DNA from: an uncultured Lachnospiraceae bacterium
GTDB taxonomy: Bacteria; Bacillota; Clostridia; Lachnospirales; Lachnospiraceae
Length of the DNA: 64,000 nt
Direction: 5' to 3'
Assembly: GCA_947174015.1 (NCBI GenBank)
Contig: CAMWHJ010000004.1
Location: 1 to 64,000, forward strand
The position numbers were made by a program, and so were the translations under genes. Positions 45,389 through 54,192 of the stretch are shown here, in pieces (the stretch's first letter is position 1; every line of letters begins with the position of its first letter). The notes below the pieces were generated by a model. That model searched no databases. It had not been told where the DNA came from and worked only from the letters and a program-made list of their open reading frames with translations.

Positions 45389-47694
45389 TATACTTCCTCC
45401 TTTCCGTTGATTCCCAGCTCTTTCTCGGACAACTGGCTCATGGCAATCTGGCGATACACTTCATTATCCTTTAAAAGTTCCTGATGGGTGCCCATTCCCA
45501 CAATTTTTCCATCATCCAATACAATGATTTTCTCTGCATGAATAATGGTACTGATACGCTGTGCCACAATTAAGACCACACTGTCCTTTCCTTTTTCGTG
45601 AAGTGCTTTCCGCACTGCCGCATCCGTCTTAAAATCTAAAGCGGAAAAACTGTCGTCAAAGACATAAATCTTTGGATTCTTGGCAACAGCTCTTGCAATG
45701 GCAAGACGCTGCTTCTGTCCGCCGGATACATTGGTTCCCCCCTGTGAAACAGGAGAGGCAAAGCCTTCTGGCTTGGCACTGATAAATTCCATTGCCTGAG
45801 CAGTTTCTGCCGCTGCCTGTATGGTTTCTTCACTGGCATTTTTTGCACCAAATCTTAAATTGGAATCGATGGTTCCTGAGAAAAGCACTCCCTTTTGCGG
45901 AACAAAACCAATCATATCACGAAGTTTCTTTAATTTCATTTTCTTAATATTTACACCGTCAATGCGGATACTTCCCCCGGTAACATCATATAGACGGGGG
46001 ATCAAATTTACCACTGTGGATTTTCCGCAGCCGGTACTTCCGATAATGGCTGTGGTTTCCCCCGGTTTGGCAGTAAAGCTGATGCCAGACAATACCTTTT
46101 CCTCTGCTCCCGGATATTGAAAGCTTACATTGTCAAATTGCAGCATTCCCAGAGCGGCATCCGGTGTTTTCTCTGTATCCGGATCGGTAATCAAAGTCTT
46201 GCTGGTTAAAATTTCATCTACACGTCCTGCTGCCACCGCTGCTCTTGGAAGCATAACAGATATCATGGTAATCATTAAGAAAGACATTACAATCTGCATG
46301 GTGTAGGTGATAAATGCCATCATGTCTCCCACCTGCAAATTACCCAAATCAATGCCGTGAGCACCTACCCAAATGATCAATACGGTAATTCCATTCATTA
46401 TCAGCATCATGGTGGGCATCATCAGTGCCATAGACCGATTGGTGAAGAGCTGAGTCTTCATTAAGTTGGTGCTTGCCTGATCAAAACGTTCTTCTTCATG
46501 CTTTTCTCTGCTGAAAGCACGAATGACAGGGATACCGGTCAGGATCTCCCTTGACACTAAGTTTAATCCGTCCACCAGTTTCTGCATCACCTTAAATTTT
46601 GGCATTGCCACTGTCATTAATACCACTACAAGACAGATAATTGCCAACACTGCAATTCCGATAATCCATGCCATAGAGGGCGTAGTACGAAATACCTTAA
46701 TCAAACCTCCAATTCCCATAATCGGTGCATATGCCACAATGCGAAGAAGCATAACCAGAACCATCTGAATCTGTTGAATATCATTGGTGCATCTGGTGAT
46801 CAGTGATGCTGTGGAAAAGCTGTTCATCTCTGCATTGGAAAAGCCCACCACCTTCTCAAAGGTCTGATCACGAAGCTTTTTACTGGTAATGGCTGCCACT
46901 CTGGAAGCAAGGAGCGTGACCGTAATTGCCACTGCCATACCCAGCAAGGCCAGCAAAAGCATTTTTATACCTGTTTTAAGCAGATAATTCATCTGCATTT
47001 CATCCATGTCCATACCCAGCTGCTCGTAAGCACTTTTCACAAAGGCAGTGGAGACGGAATCCCCCACCAGACCTTCCATCTTGGAAAGCTGCTCCGCTGC
47101 ACTGTCCACCATCTGCATACGGACTTCCTTAGGCAGCATTTCCATAACCTGTCTGGTATCCATGGATTCTATCTCCGGATTGCCCAGCTGTACCGCCAAC
47201 TGTGCCTTCATCTCCTCCATGTTCACAGCAGAATCTCCGGTACTTTCCTCATCCGTCTGTGTGTCTGTTGTTTCCGAAAACACCATGATGTACATGGCGG
47301 CCGGAATTTTTATCAGTTCTGACAGCTCCTCCACCTTTTCTTCTTCCTGCTCTAAATCAAAATTCAATACATAGATATTTTCCTGCTTCCATTGGGGATA
47401 TTTCCCCTCATAATCAACCTTCTTTGCACTGTCTGCCTGTTCATATTCCAGACAGTCGTAATAATCATCCAGTGCCTCTTCCTCTTCCAGAAACAGTTTT
47501 AATTCTTTGTATGTGGTCTCTGTCATGGCTTCGGGTATGCTTTCACTGATTCCACCATTCTGAATACCTACATCCACAATATCTGAGGTATATTGAGGCA
47601 ATGACAAATCACAAGTTGCCTGAACAAACAGCAGCACAATGATAATCAGCATCCAATACCAAGACTTTTTTGCGAATTTAAATATCTTAAGCAT
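45388..47694 (-). CDS. ABC exporter half-transporter A (degenerate Walker B)
   Basis: This is a 768-residue fused membrane-ATPase protein. Between the first and second helices is an unusually long extracytoplasmic insertion (about residues 50-240), acidic and helical (EELSELIKIPAAMYIMVFSE; MEEMKAQLAVQLGN). The ATPase domain has Walker A GSTGCGKST, a canonical signature NVSGGQKQR, but Walker B IYVFDDSFSALD, where aspartate replaces the catalytic glutamate. This pairs exactly with the partner's degenerate signature, as in asymmetric exporters such as LmrCD or TM287/288. The start overlaps the marR gene end by 8 bp. Confidence 0.93.
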   Translation of the reverse strand: MLKIFKFAKKSWYWMLIIIVLLFVQATCDLSLPQYTSDIVDVGIQNGGISESIPEAMTETTYKELKLFLEEEEALDDYYDCLEYEQADSAKKVDYEGKYPQWKQENIYVLNFDLEQEEEKVEELSELIKIPAAMYIMVFSETTDTQTDEESTGDSAVNMEEMKAQLAVQLGNPEIESMDTRQVMEMLPKEVRMQMVDSAAEQLSKMEGLVGDSVSTAFVKSAYEQLGMDMDEMQMNYLLKTGIKMLLLALLGMAVAITVTLLASRVAAITSKKLRDQTFEKVVGFSNAEMNSFSTASLITRCTNDIQQIQMVLVMLLRIVAYAPIMGIGGLIKVFRTTPSMAWIIGIAVLAIICLVVVLMTVAMPKFKVMQKLVDGLNLVSREILTGIPVIRAFSREKHEEERFDQASTNLMKTQLFTNRSMALMMPTMMLIMNGITVLIIWVGAHGIDLGNLQVGDMMAFITYTMQIVMSFLMITMISVMLPRAAVAAGRVDEILTSKTLITDPDTEKTPDAALGMLQFDNVSFQYPGAEEKVLSGISFTAKPGETTAIIGSTGCGKSTVVNLIPRLYDVTGGSIRIDGVNIKKMKLKKLRDMIGFVPQKGVLFSGTIDSNLRFGAKNASEETIQAAAETAQAMEFISAKPEGFASPVSQGGTNVSGGQKQRLAIARAVAKNPKIYVFDDSFSALDFKTDAAVRKALHEKGKDSVVLIVAQRISTIIHAEKIIVLDDGKIVGMGTHQELLKDNEVYRQIAMSQLSEKELGINGKEEV

Positions 47695-48136
47695 TCCATT
47701 GTTCCTCCATTCCTAATTTCATTATTTCATACCACTGCTCCAGCAGCCGTATAAATTCTTCCATATCCTGCTGCCCTATTTTTTGCTCCACATAGCGGCT
47801 AATCTTCTCATGCTGCTCTTTCACATGCTGAATTCTCTCCCTGCCCTTGTCTGTAACAGAAATGTAACAAATTCGCCGATCGGTGCTGGAATTATCTCGC
47901 ATGATATATGATCTTTCTTCCAACTGACGAATCATCTTGGAGACTGCTGAAATACTCTGCCCCATCTGTTCTGCCAATCTGGTATTGGTAGCCTTTTGTT
48001 CCTGCTGTGACAGTGCCTCTATCTCCTGAAGTACAAAGAACTCTGCCGGTGCCAAATCATCATTTTTCATATATTTTTTTCCAAGAAGTCGTATCTTGTT
48101 CAATAATATCATACATTGACTCACATTCGAATGCAT
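47687..48136 (-). CDS. MarR-family transcriptional regulator
   Basis: The 149-residue winged-helix regulator is likely to control its own operon and the ABC exporter. The helix-turn-helix and wing are seen as NTRLAEQMGQSISAVSKMIRQLEE followed by RDNSSTDRRICYISVTDKGRE; helices at both ends form the dimer interface. The start at MHSNVSQC is chosen because GGGAGGTGAG lies immediately upstream; the frame is open much further but runs into the repeat-rich leader. A consensus promoter and inverted-repeat operator lie at 48344-48408. The ligand is unknown. Confidence 0.92.
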   Translation of the reverse strand: MHSNVSQCMILLNKIRLLGKKYMKNDDLAPAEFFVLQEIEALSQQEQKATNTRLAEQMGQSISAVSKMIRQLEERSYIMRDNSSTDRRICYISVTDKGRERIQHVKEQHEKISRYVEQKIGQQDMEEFIRLLEQWYEIMKLGMEEQWNA

Positions 48137-48183
48137 CTTCTCACCTCCCCGCAAACAATAGAAAGCACGCTTCGCAAACTTTC

Positions 48184-48319
48184 GTAACAGTTCAGATACC
48201 TGAACTGTTACTTGCAAAAGCCCATTTAAAATCTGCTCCGCAGATGGGGCTTTTGCCTGCTCCCACTGTGTTTTGGTACAGTCTGTGCAGTAAATGCACA
48301 GACCTACTGAACAGTTACC
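48184..48319 (-). repeat. Composite intergenic element with three stem-loops in the marR leader
   Basis: The three hairpins are: a perfect 12-bp stem GTAACAGTTCAG / CTGAACTGTTAC (48184-48211); a two-tier hairpin GCAAAAGCCC / GGGCTTTTGC (48214-48256) enclosing ATCTGC-TCC-GCAGAT; and the long-form hairpin (48281-48303) followed by CTACTGAACAGTTAC. The ends are inverted copies of one motif. The promoter at 48380-48408 puts the whole element into the marR 5' leader. Confidence 0.8.
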
Positions 48320-48343
48320 AAACTTTCTATTCTCATGATCAAA

Positions 48344-48382
48344 AATACTTGACAAGCCCAATAATTGAGTATGTCAAGTATT
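48344..48382 (-). promoter_or_regulatory. Inverted-repeat operator, probable MarR target
   Basis: AATACTTGACA (48344-48354) and TGTCAAGTATT (48372-48382) are perfect 11-bp inverted half-sites with a 17-bp centre. The right half overlaps the -10 hexamer and the expected start of transcription of the marR operon. Binding by MarR is inferred. Confidence 0.65.
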
Positions 48383-48408
48383 ATAGGAGCAAATATTTTC
48401 CATGTCAA
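48380..48408 (-). promoter_or_regulatory. Perfect consensus sigma-A promoter for marR-ABC
   Basis: TTGACA and TATAAT with a 17-bp spacer on the minus strand, both hexamers exact. It implies a leader of about 235 nt. The 358-nt gap 48137-48494 is accounted for by this promoter, the operator and the composite repeat; 48409-48494 is AT-rich with nothing recognised. Confidence 0.85.
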
Positions 48409-48494
48409 TAGTAATTGTTTTCTTTTGTATTAATTTCATTTTTGTTTACTTTGATTTTATTTTATTTTTATAATTTGCCATGATTCTTTTCCAT

Positions 48495-49853
48495 TTACCT
48501 GTCATGCATATATTTGTATTCTCTTGGCTCTGTGACACTCATGTAGGCAGGGCGGATAATCTTATCCACATTCACCAGTTCTTCAATACGATGAGCACTC
48601 CAGCCCACAATTCTGGCAATGGCAAACATTGGAGTATACAGTTCTAAGGGAATATCAAGCATACTGTAGACAAAACCGCTGTAAAAATCCACATTGGCAC
48701 TGACACCCTTATAAATTGAGCGTTCTTCGGCAATGACCTTGGGTGCCAGTTTTTCAATCTTGGAATAGAGCATAAACTCTTCTTGTCTTCCCTTTTCTTT
48801 GGAAAGCTGCTCCACAAAATTGCGGAAAATATTAGCTCTGGGATCTGAGATGGAATATACCGCATGCCCCATACCATAAATTAATCCCTTTTTATCAAAT
48901 GCTTCTTTGTGCAGGAGTTTCTTTAAATAAGCTTCTATCTGGTTATCGTCATTGTAATCTGCTACATTCTTCTTTAAATCATTCATCATTTCCACTACTT
49001 TAATATTGGCTCCTCCATGCTTGGGTCCTTTTAAAGAGGACAATGCTGCTGCAATGGCGGAGTAAGTATCCGTCCCGGAAGAGGATACCACATGTGTGGT
49101 AAAGGTGGAATTATTGCCGCCGCCATGTTCCATATGAAGTACAAACGCAATATCTAATACCCTCGCTTCTAAGGAACTATATTTCATATCCGGCCGAAGC
49201 ATCTTGAGGAAGTTCTCTGCCATAGAAAGTTTCTCATCCGGTCTGTGGATGTACAAACTTCCATCACATTCATAGTGATTGTATGCATGATAGCTGTATA
49301 CTGCCAACATTGGAAATACACTGATTAACATAAGACATTGTCCTAAAACATTAGGAATGGAAATATCTGATACACTGTCGTCATAGGATGCCAGTGTCAA
49401 TACACTCTTAGAAATTGAATTCATCATATCCTTGCTGGGAGCTTTCATTATCACATCCCGCACAAAATTGGTGGGCAATGTTCTGCTTTTCGCCAGCAGC
49501 CGCTTAAAAATGTCCAACTGCTTTTCGCTGGGCAGTTCGCCAAACAGCAGCAGATAAGCAATCTCTTCAAAACCATATCTTCTATCATCAATATCTCCCT
49601 GCACCAAGTCATTGATATCGTAGCCTCGATACAAAAGCCTGCCTTCGCAGGGAACCTTTTTCCCATCTTCCATTTTAAAGGACTGGATGTGGGATACTTT
49701 GGTAAGCCCTGCCAAAACTCCGGTTCCTGCTTTATCCCTCAATCCTCTTTTTACATCATATTTATCATACAGTTCCTGCTCAATCTGAAAATTCTTCTCA
49801 CAGGAATGTGCCAACTCATTTACTATTTCATTCCATCTTCCAAAATCTACCAT
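48495..49853 (-). CDS. Citrate synthase
   Basis: The enzyme condenses oxaloacetate and acetyl-CoA to citrate, feeding 2-oxoglutarate and glutamate synthesis. The 452 residues are somewhat longer than the 370-430 typical of many bacteria, with an N-terminal extension. Active-site motifs are HMEHGGGNNSTFTTHVVSS and GPKHGGAN with the catalytic histidines, GMGHAVYS, and VSANVDFYSGFVYSM with the catalytic aspartate. A promoter lies at 49943-49971. Aconitase and isocitrate dehydrogenase genes are not in the window. 2-Methylcitrate synthase is a less likely alternative. Confidence 0.95.
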   Translation of the reverse strand: MVDFGRWNEIVNELAHSCEKNFQIEQELYDKYDVKRGLRDKAGTGVLAGLTKVSHIQSFKMEDGKKVPCEGRLLYRGYDINDLVQGDIDDRRYGFEEIAYLLLFGELPSEKQLDIFKRLLAKSRTLPTNFVRDVIMKAPSKDMMNSISKSVLTLASYDDSVSDISIPNVLGQCLMLISVFPMLAVYSYHAYNHYECDGSLYIHRPDEKLSMAENFLKMLRPDMKYSSLEARVLDIAFVLHMEHGGGNNSTFTTHVVSSSGTDTYSAIAAALSSLKGPKHGGANIKVVEMMNDLKKNVADYNDDNQIEAYLKKLLHKEAFDKKGLIYGMGHAVYSISDPRANIFRNFVEQLSKEKGRQEEFMLYSKIEKLAPKVIAEERSIYKGVSANVDFYSGFVYSMLDIPLELYTPMFAIARIVGWSAHRIEELVNVDKIIRPAYMSVTEPREYKYMHDR

Positions 49854-49942
49854 TCACTCTTTTCCTTTCTTTTCTCTAATCTTATTATATAGTTTTTCAT
49901 TCCTTTGTATGCTTTTGTGAAAAAAGTTACAAATTTTTATCT

Positions 49943-49971
49943 ATTTTATCAGATTTATCCAATATTTGCAA
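49943..49971 (-). promoter_or_regulatory. Sigma-A promoter for citrate synthase
   Basis: TTGCAA and TAAAAT are spaced by 17 bp, with an extended -10 TG (TGATAAAAT), about 90 nt upstream of the start. Confidence 0.6.
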
Positions 49972-50033
49972 GAAAATACTGTTTTTTAATTTTTTGTTCA
50001 TTTTCTTTATGGGATTTTAACCTAATTTTAGAA

Positions 50034-50068
50034 AAGACCATGCCGGATTTTTTCTGAAGCATGGTCTT
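50034..50068 (-). terminator. Terminator after aspartokinase
   Basis: AAGACCATGC and GCATGGTCTT form a perfect 10-bp stem with a 15-nt loop, 21 nt past the aspartokinase stop, followed by a TTTTC run on the minus strand. Confidence 0.7.
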
Positions 50069-50089
50069 GGTTCTTTTCTTTTTTCTGTT

Positions 50090-51409
50090 TTATAACTGGA
50101 TGGTTACAAATATATCATAAATTGCTTTGATTGCTGTATCAAAATCCTGATTCCTTACACCGATAATAATGTTTAACTCACTGGAGCCCTGATCAATCAT
50201 TTTCACGTTTACATTGGCATGTGCCAGTGCAGAGAAAATTCTTCCTGCGGTTCCTCTGGTGGCTTTCATTCCTCGTCCTACCACTGCGATTAATGCTAAA
50301 TCAGACTCTAAGTCAATGGAATCTGGTGCACTTAAACGATGAATTTCTGATAAAACCGCCTGCTCTTTTCCTTCAAATTCTGACTGCTGTACAAATACTG
50401 TCATGGTGTCAATTCCAGATGGTACATGTTCAAAAGAAATACCATGCTTCTCAAAGGCCTCTAAGACCTTTCTTCCAAAACCTACTTCTGAATTCATCAT
50501 ATCCTTTTCAATGTTCACTGCCACAAAACCCTTTTTACCTGCGATACCTGTGATGGTGTACTTTGGCTGACGGCAGGTACTTTCCACGATCATGGTTCCC
50601 TCATCCTCCGGTGCATTGGTATTGCGGATATTGATTGGGATTCCCTCTTTGCGAACCGGAAATATGGCATCCTCATGCAATACGGTGGCACCCATGTATG
50701 ACAGCTCTCGCAATTCCTTGTATGTAATGGTGGTAATCACTTCCGGACTATCAATAATTCTTGGGTCTGCTACCAAAAAGCCGGATACATCAGTCCAGTT
50801 CTCATACAAGTCTGCCCTCACAGCCTTGGCAACAATGGAACCCGTTACGTCAGAACCACCTCTGGAAAAGGTATGAACCTTACCGTTTTCTTTTGCTCCG
50901 TAAAATCCCGGAATCACGGCTGTCTCCACATCTTTTAATCTTTTTGCCAATACCACATTGGTCTTGTCAGCAAGAAATTCTCCTTCTTCATTGAAAAAGA
51001 TAACCTCCGCAGAATCAATAAACTCATATCCCAAATAGTTTGCCATGACAATGCCATTTAAGTATTCTCCACGGGATGCTGCATAATCGCTGCCTGCTCC
51101 TTCTGCGAATTTTTTCTCAATAACCTTAAACTGTTCCTCCAGCGACAACTGTAAGCCTAAGCCGTTAATGATTTCATCGTATCTAGCCTTTATTTTCGCA
51201 AGCTTGTGACCAAACTCTCTGCCTTCCTGTGCGGTGTTGTAGCAGTCATAAAGCATATCTGTTACTTTGGTATCTGCAGAAAATCTCTTACCGGGTGCAG
51301 ATGGTACAACGAACTTTCTGCTTTCGTCTGCACGGATAATATCTCCCACTTTCTTAAACTGCTCTGCACTTGCCAATGAGCTTCCTCCGAATTTTACTAC
51401 TTTTATCAT
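50090..51409 (-). CDS. Aspartokinase
   Basis: The enzyme phosphorylates aspartate, the entry to lysine, threonine and methionine synthesis. The 439 residues have the N-terminal kinase motif KFGGSSLA, the catalytic-domain HTFSRGGSDVTGS, and two C-terminal ACT domains (ITGIAGKKGFVAVNIEKDMM; LALIAVVGRGMKATRG...INMKMIDQGSSE-like end), so feedback inhibition is expected. The start at ATG 51409 follows AGGAGG; an upstream in-frame TTG is unlikely. A candidate promoter and a small leader hairpin lie upstream, and no lysine riboswitch was recognised. It is adjacent to metY and cysK, fitting a methionine context. Confidence 0.95.
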   Translation of the reverse strand: MIKVVKFGGSSLASAEQFKKVGDIIRADESRKFVVPSAPGKRFSADTKVTDMLYDCYNTAQEGREFGHKLAKIKARYDEIINGLGLQLSLEEQFKVIEKKFAEGAGSDYAASRGEYLNGIVMANYLGYEFIDSAEVIFFNEEGEFLADKTNVVLAKRLKDVETAVIPGFYGAKENGKVHTFSRGGSDVTGSIVAKAVRADLYENWTDVSGFLVADPRIIDSPEVITTITYKELRELSYMGATVLHEDAIFPVRKEGIPINIRNTNAPEDEGTMIVESTCRQPKYTITGIAGKKGFVAVNIEKDMMNSEVGFGRKVLEAFEKHGISFEHVPSGIDTMTVFVQQSEFEGKEQAVLSEIHRLSAPDSIDLESDLALIAVVGRGMKATRGTAGRIFSALAHANVNVKMIDQGSSELNIIIGVRNQDFDTAIKAIYDIFVTIQL

Positions 51410-51437
51410 GAATCTATTCCTCCTAAACTTTTGGGTA

Positions 51438-51456
51438 TGTCCGCCTATTGCGGACA
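51438..51456 (-). other. Leader hairpin upstream of aspartokinase
   Basis: TGTCCGC and GCGGACA form a perfect 7-bp stem with a 5-nt loop, about 30 nt upstream of the start codon and just upstream of the AGGAGG site. It is too small for a lysine riboswitch. Confidence 0.55.
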
Positions 51457-51486
51457 AGTATTCGTCTGCTGACAACGTACCTATTA

Positions 51487-51515
51487 AAAATACACAACTT
51501 TAAGAGAAATTTCAA
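51487..51515 (-). promoter_or_regulatory. Candidate aspartokinase promoter
   Basis: TTGAAA and TATTTT are spaced by 17 bp on the minus strand, about 78 nt upstream of the start at 51409. Confidence 0.4.
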
Positions 51516-51654
51516 GAGTTTTTTTGATTTTTTTATAAAAAAGCTAAATTTCATATATTTTACCAAGTTGTTTCCTACTACAAAAAGCCTCCCTTTCTTT
51601 AGGAAAGCTTTTGTATTTTGCACCCATGAAAATCGTTTCATCTAAGTTTTTTTA

Positions 51655-51700
51655 CAGGCTGTGCAGTAAATTCAAAGTCCTGCAATGAATTGTTATATCA
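51655..51700 (-). repeat. Degenerate long-form intergenic element
   Basis: GGCTGTGCAGTAAATTCAAAGTCCTGCAATGAATTGTTAT aligns with the long-form copies at 23-60 and 48281-48318, with substitutions and small gaps. As at ilvB, it starts within a few bases of a stop codon (metY). Confidence 0.55.
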
Positions 51701-51701
51701 T

Positions 51702-53009
51702 TTACTGTACCGCTTTGAACGCCTCTTCCAAATCTTCGATAATATCATCAATATTCTCTGTTCCAATGGAGAGACGAATGGTGTTTGGCTTGATTCCCTG
51801 CTCTGCCAGCTCTTCTTCTGTGCACTGGCTGTGTGTGGTGGTTGCCGGATGGATCACTAAGGATTTCACGTCTGCCACATTTGCCAGCAGGGAGAATAAT
51901 TCCAAATTATCAATAAAGTCCTTGGCTTTCTGTGCATCTCCCTTGATTTCAAAGGTAAAGATGGAACCACCGCCGTTGGGGAAGTATTTTTTGTATAACT
52001 CCTGCTGTTTTTTATCTTGGGATACTGATGGATGGTTTACCTTTTCTACCTGTGGGTGGTTGTTTAGGTATTGTACCACCTTTAAGGCATTTCCCACATG
52101 GCGTTCTACCCGCAGGGAAAGTGTCTCTAAGCCCTGCAAAAAAATAAATGCATGAAAAGGGGAAAGGGTGGCTCCGGTATCACGAAGTAAAATTGCACGA
52201 ATCTTGGTGACAAAAGCCGCTGCTCCCACTGCTTTGGTGAAACTGATACCATGATAGCTGGGGTTTGGCTCTGTAAGGGAGGGGAACTTTTTGGATGCTT
52301 CCCAATCAAATTTACCGCTGTCGATAATCACACCCCCTACGGTGGTTCCATGTCCGCCGATAAACTTTGTGGCAGAATGTACTACAATATCAGCCCCATA
52401 CTCAATGGGCCTTACCAGATATGGTGTTGCAAAGGTGGAATCCACCACCAGCGGAATTTGATTCTCATGGGCAATCTTCGCAATGGATTCAATATCAACC
52501 ACATCGGAGTTGGGATTTCCTAAGGTTTCAATAAAGATTGCCTTGGTGTTATCCTGAATTGCCGCCTTCACTTCTTCCTCCTGAAAAATATCTACAAAGG
52601 TGGTCTTGATTCCATACTGGGGGAGTGTGTGGAGCAGCAGGTTAAAGGTTCCGCCGTAAATGTTCTTGGCTGCCACAATGTGATCTCCTGCCTGTGCCAG
52701 ATTTTGAATGGTATAGGAAATGGCTGCTGCACCGGATGCCACTGCCAAAGCTGCCACACCGCCTTCCAGTGCTGCAATTCTCTTCTCAAATACATCCTCT
52801 GTGGGATTCGTCAATCTTCCATAGATATTTCCGGCATCTGTCAGATTAAATCTTGCTGCTGCATGGTCACTGTTTTTGAATACATAAGATGATGTTTGAT
52901 AGATTGGCACTGCTCTGGCATCTGTTACCGGATCTGCCTGTTCCTGTCCCACATGTAATTGTAAAGTTTCAAATTTTAAGTTTCTTTCTGCCCTTGTCTT
53001 CTTGCTCAT
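51702..53009 (-). CDS. metY: O-acetylhomoserine sulfhydrylase
   Basis: This PLP enzyme makes homocysteine, or methionine with methanethiol, from O-acetylhomoserine and sulfide. The 435 residues match the long MetY subgroup of the Cys/Met metabolism family. The PLP lysine is in HSATKFIGGHG (about residue 219). Other motifs are YGRLTNPT, ASGAAAI and LFSLLANVADVKSLVIHPA. The start is MSKKTRAERN, with AAAGGAG upstream; an in-frame longer reading has no site. It follows cysK by 68 nt. An O-acetylserine activity is possible as in some MetY proteins. Confidence 0.93.
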   Translation of the reverse strand: MSKKTRAERNLKFETLQLHVGQEQADPVTDARAVPIYQTSSYVFKNSDHAAARFNLTDAGNIYGRLTNPTEDVFEKRIAALEGGVAALAVASGAAAISYTIQNLAQAGDHIVAAKNIYGGTFNLLLHTLPQYGIKTTFVDIFQEEEVKAAIQDNTKAIFIETLGNPNSDVVDIESIAKIAHENQIPLVVDSTFATPYLVRPIEYGADIVVHSATKFIGGHGTTVGGVIIDSGKFDWEASKKFPSLTEPNPSYHGISFTKAVGAAAFVTKIRAILLRDTGATLSPFHAFIFLQGLETLSLRVERHVGNALKVVQYLNNHPQVEKVNHPSVSQDKKQQELYKKYFPNGGGSIFTFEIKGDAQKAKDFIDNLELFSLLANVADVKSLVIHPATTTHSQCTEEELAEQGIKPNTIRLSIGTENIDDIIEDLEEAFKAVQ

Positions 53010-53077
53010 AATTGTAATCTCCTTTTCTTTTTCTATTTTTTCGGTAAATGTTAAGTATCCTAAGGTCATGACCGTAT

Positions 53078-54010
53078 TTAATCCACAAACAGCGGTGTGG
53101 AATAGTAGCGATCCCCCGTATCCGGCAGCAATGCCACAATGGTTTTTCCGGCATTTTCCGGTCGTTTTGCAATTTGGATTGCAGCATATAAGGCAGCACC
53201 GGAGGAAATTCCCACCAGCACCCCTTCTTTCCTTGCCATCTTCCTGCTGGCGGCAAAGGCTTCTTCATTTCCCACCGGAAATACTTCATCATAAATCTTA
53301 GTATTTAAGATTTTTGGCACAAATCCTGCACCAATTCCCTGAATATCGTGTTTTCCGGCTTTTCCCTGAGACAATACCGGAGAGGTTGCAGGCTCCACTG
53401 CAATCACCTTAACCTTGGGATTTTGCTCCTTAAGGTATTCTCCGGTTCCGGTAACGGTTCCGCCGGTTCCCACACCTGCCACAAAAAAGTCCACTTCCCC
53501 ATCGGTGTCTTTCCAAATCTCGGGACCCGTGGTCTTTTTGTGAATTTCCGGGTTTGCAGGATTCTCAAACTGTCCTGGAATATAGCTGCCTGGCAGCTCC
53601 TTTGCCAATTCCTCCGCTTTGGCAATGGCACCTGTCATTCCTTTCTCTCCCTCCGTCAGCACCACCTCTGCACCATAAGCTTTCAGTATATTTCTTCGCT
53701 CTACACTCATGGTTTCCGGCATGGTAAGGATGACACGATATCCCTTGGCTGCTGCCACCGCCGCCAGACCGATTCCAGTATTGCCGGAGGTTGGCTCTAT
53801 GATAACAGAGTCCTGTTTGAGGAGCCCTTTGCTTTCTGCATCCTCGATCATTGCCTTGGCAATTCTGTCTTTCACGCTTCCTGCAGGATTAAAGTACTCT
53901 AATTTTGCCAAAAGCTTTGCTTGTAACCCTTCTTCCTTTTCAATGTTTTCCAATTCTACCAATGGTGTGCCGCCGATTAAGCCGATGGTTCCCTTGTAAA
54001 TATTTGCCAT
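53078..54010 (-). CDS. cysK: Cysteine synthase (O-acetylserine sulfhydrylase)
   Basis: This PLP enzyme forms cysteine from O-acetylserine and sulfide. The 310 residues are full length. The PLP lysine is K47 in NPAGSVKDR. Other motifs are [26 protein letters not shown] and [17 protein letters not shown] precedes the ATG. Its promoter is perfect and has an operator-like inverted repeat over the -35 (54126-54146). It probably forms a transcript with metY, linking cysteine and homocysteine synthesis. No serine acetyltransferase gene (cysE) is in the window. Confidence 0.96.
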   Translation of the reverse strand: MANIYKGTIGLIGGTPLVELENIEKEEGLQAKLLAKLEYFNPAGSVKDRIAKAMIEDAESKGLLKQDSVIIEPTSGNTGIGLAAVAAAKGYRVILTMPETMSVERRNILKAYGAEVVLTEGEKGMTGAIAKAEELAKELPGSYIPGQFENPANPEIHKKTTGPEIWKDTDGEVDFFVAGVGTGGTVTGTGEYLKEQNPKVKVIAVEPATSPVLSQGKAGKHDIQGIGAGFVPKILNTKIYDEVFPVGNEEAFAASRKMARKEGVLVGISSGAALYAAIQIAKRPENAGKTIVALLPDTGDRYYSTPLFVD

Positions 54011-54041
54011 TTCTTCTTCCTCCCAAATTTTTAGAATTAGT

Positions 54042-54068
54042 GTAACTATTCAGTACCCTCTTAGTTAC
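54042..54068. repeat. Intergenic inverted-repeat element upstream of cysK
   Basis: GTAACTA (54042-54048) and TAGTTAC (54062-54068) pair around TTCAGTACCCTCT. It contains the core GTAACTATTCAGTAC and lies in the cysK leader between promoter and start codon. Confidence 0.75.
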
Positions 54069-54111
54069 GAATTAATTTCATTTACATTTTTTGTTATTTT
54101 GTATTAAATTC

Positions 54112-54146
54112 ATTATATCCCCAATTTCCTATTATGTCAATAGGAA
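54112..54146 (-). promoter_or_regulatory. Consensus cysK promoter with operator over the -35
   Basis: TTGACA (54135-54140) and TATAAT (54112-54117) are exact, with a 17-bp spacer. A perfect inverted repeat TTCCTATT-ATGTC-AATAGGAA (54126-54146) covers the -35. Its position predicts repression. An Rrf2/CymR-type cysteine regulator is a reasonable candidate by inference. The rest of the 309-nt gap 54011-54319 holds the repeat at 54042 and the copA terminators. Confidence 0.75.
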
Positions 54147-54192
54147 TTATATACTTCGTTTTATGATAATTTGATGTTCCTTTGACTAAAAA

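Noticed and set aside
51410..51701. Lysine or SAM riboswitch before aspartokinase
   Set aside because: Only one 7-bp hairpin and an imperfect terminator-like stem were found; the multi-helix cores of these riboswitches are absent.
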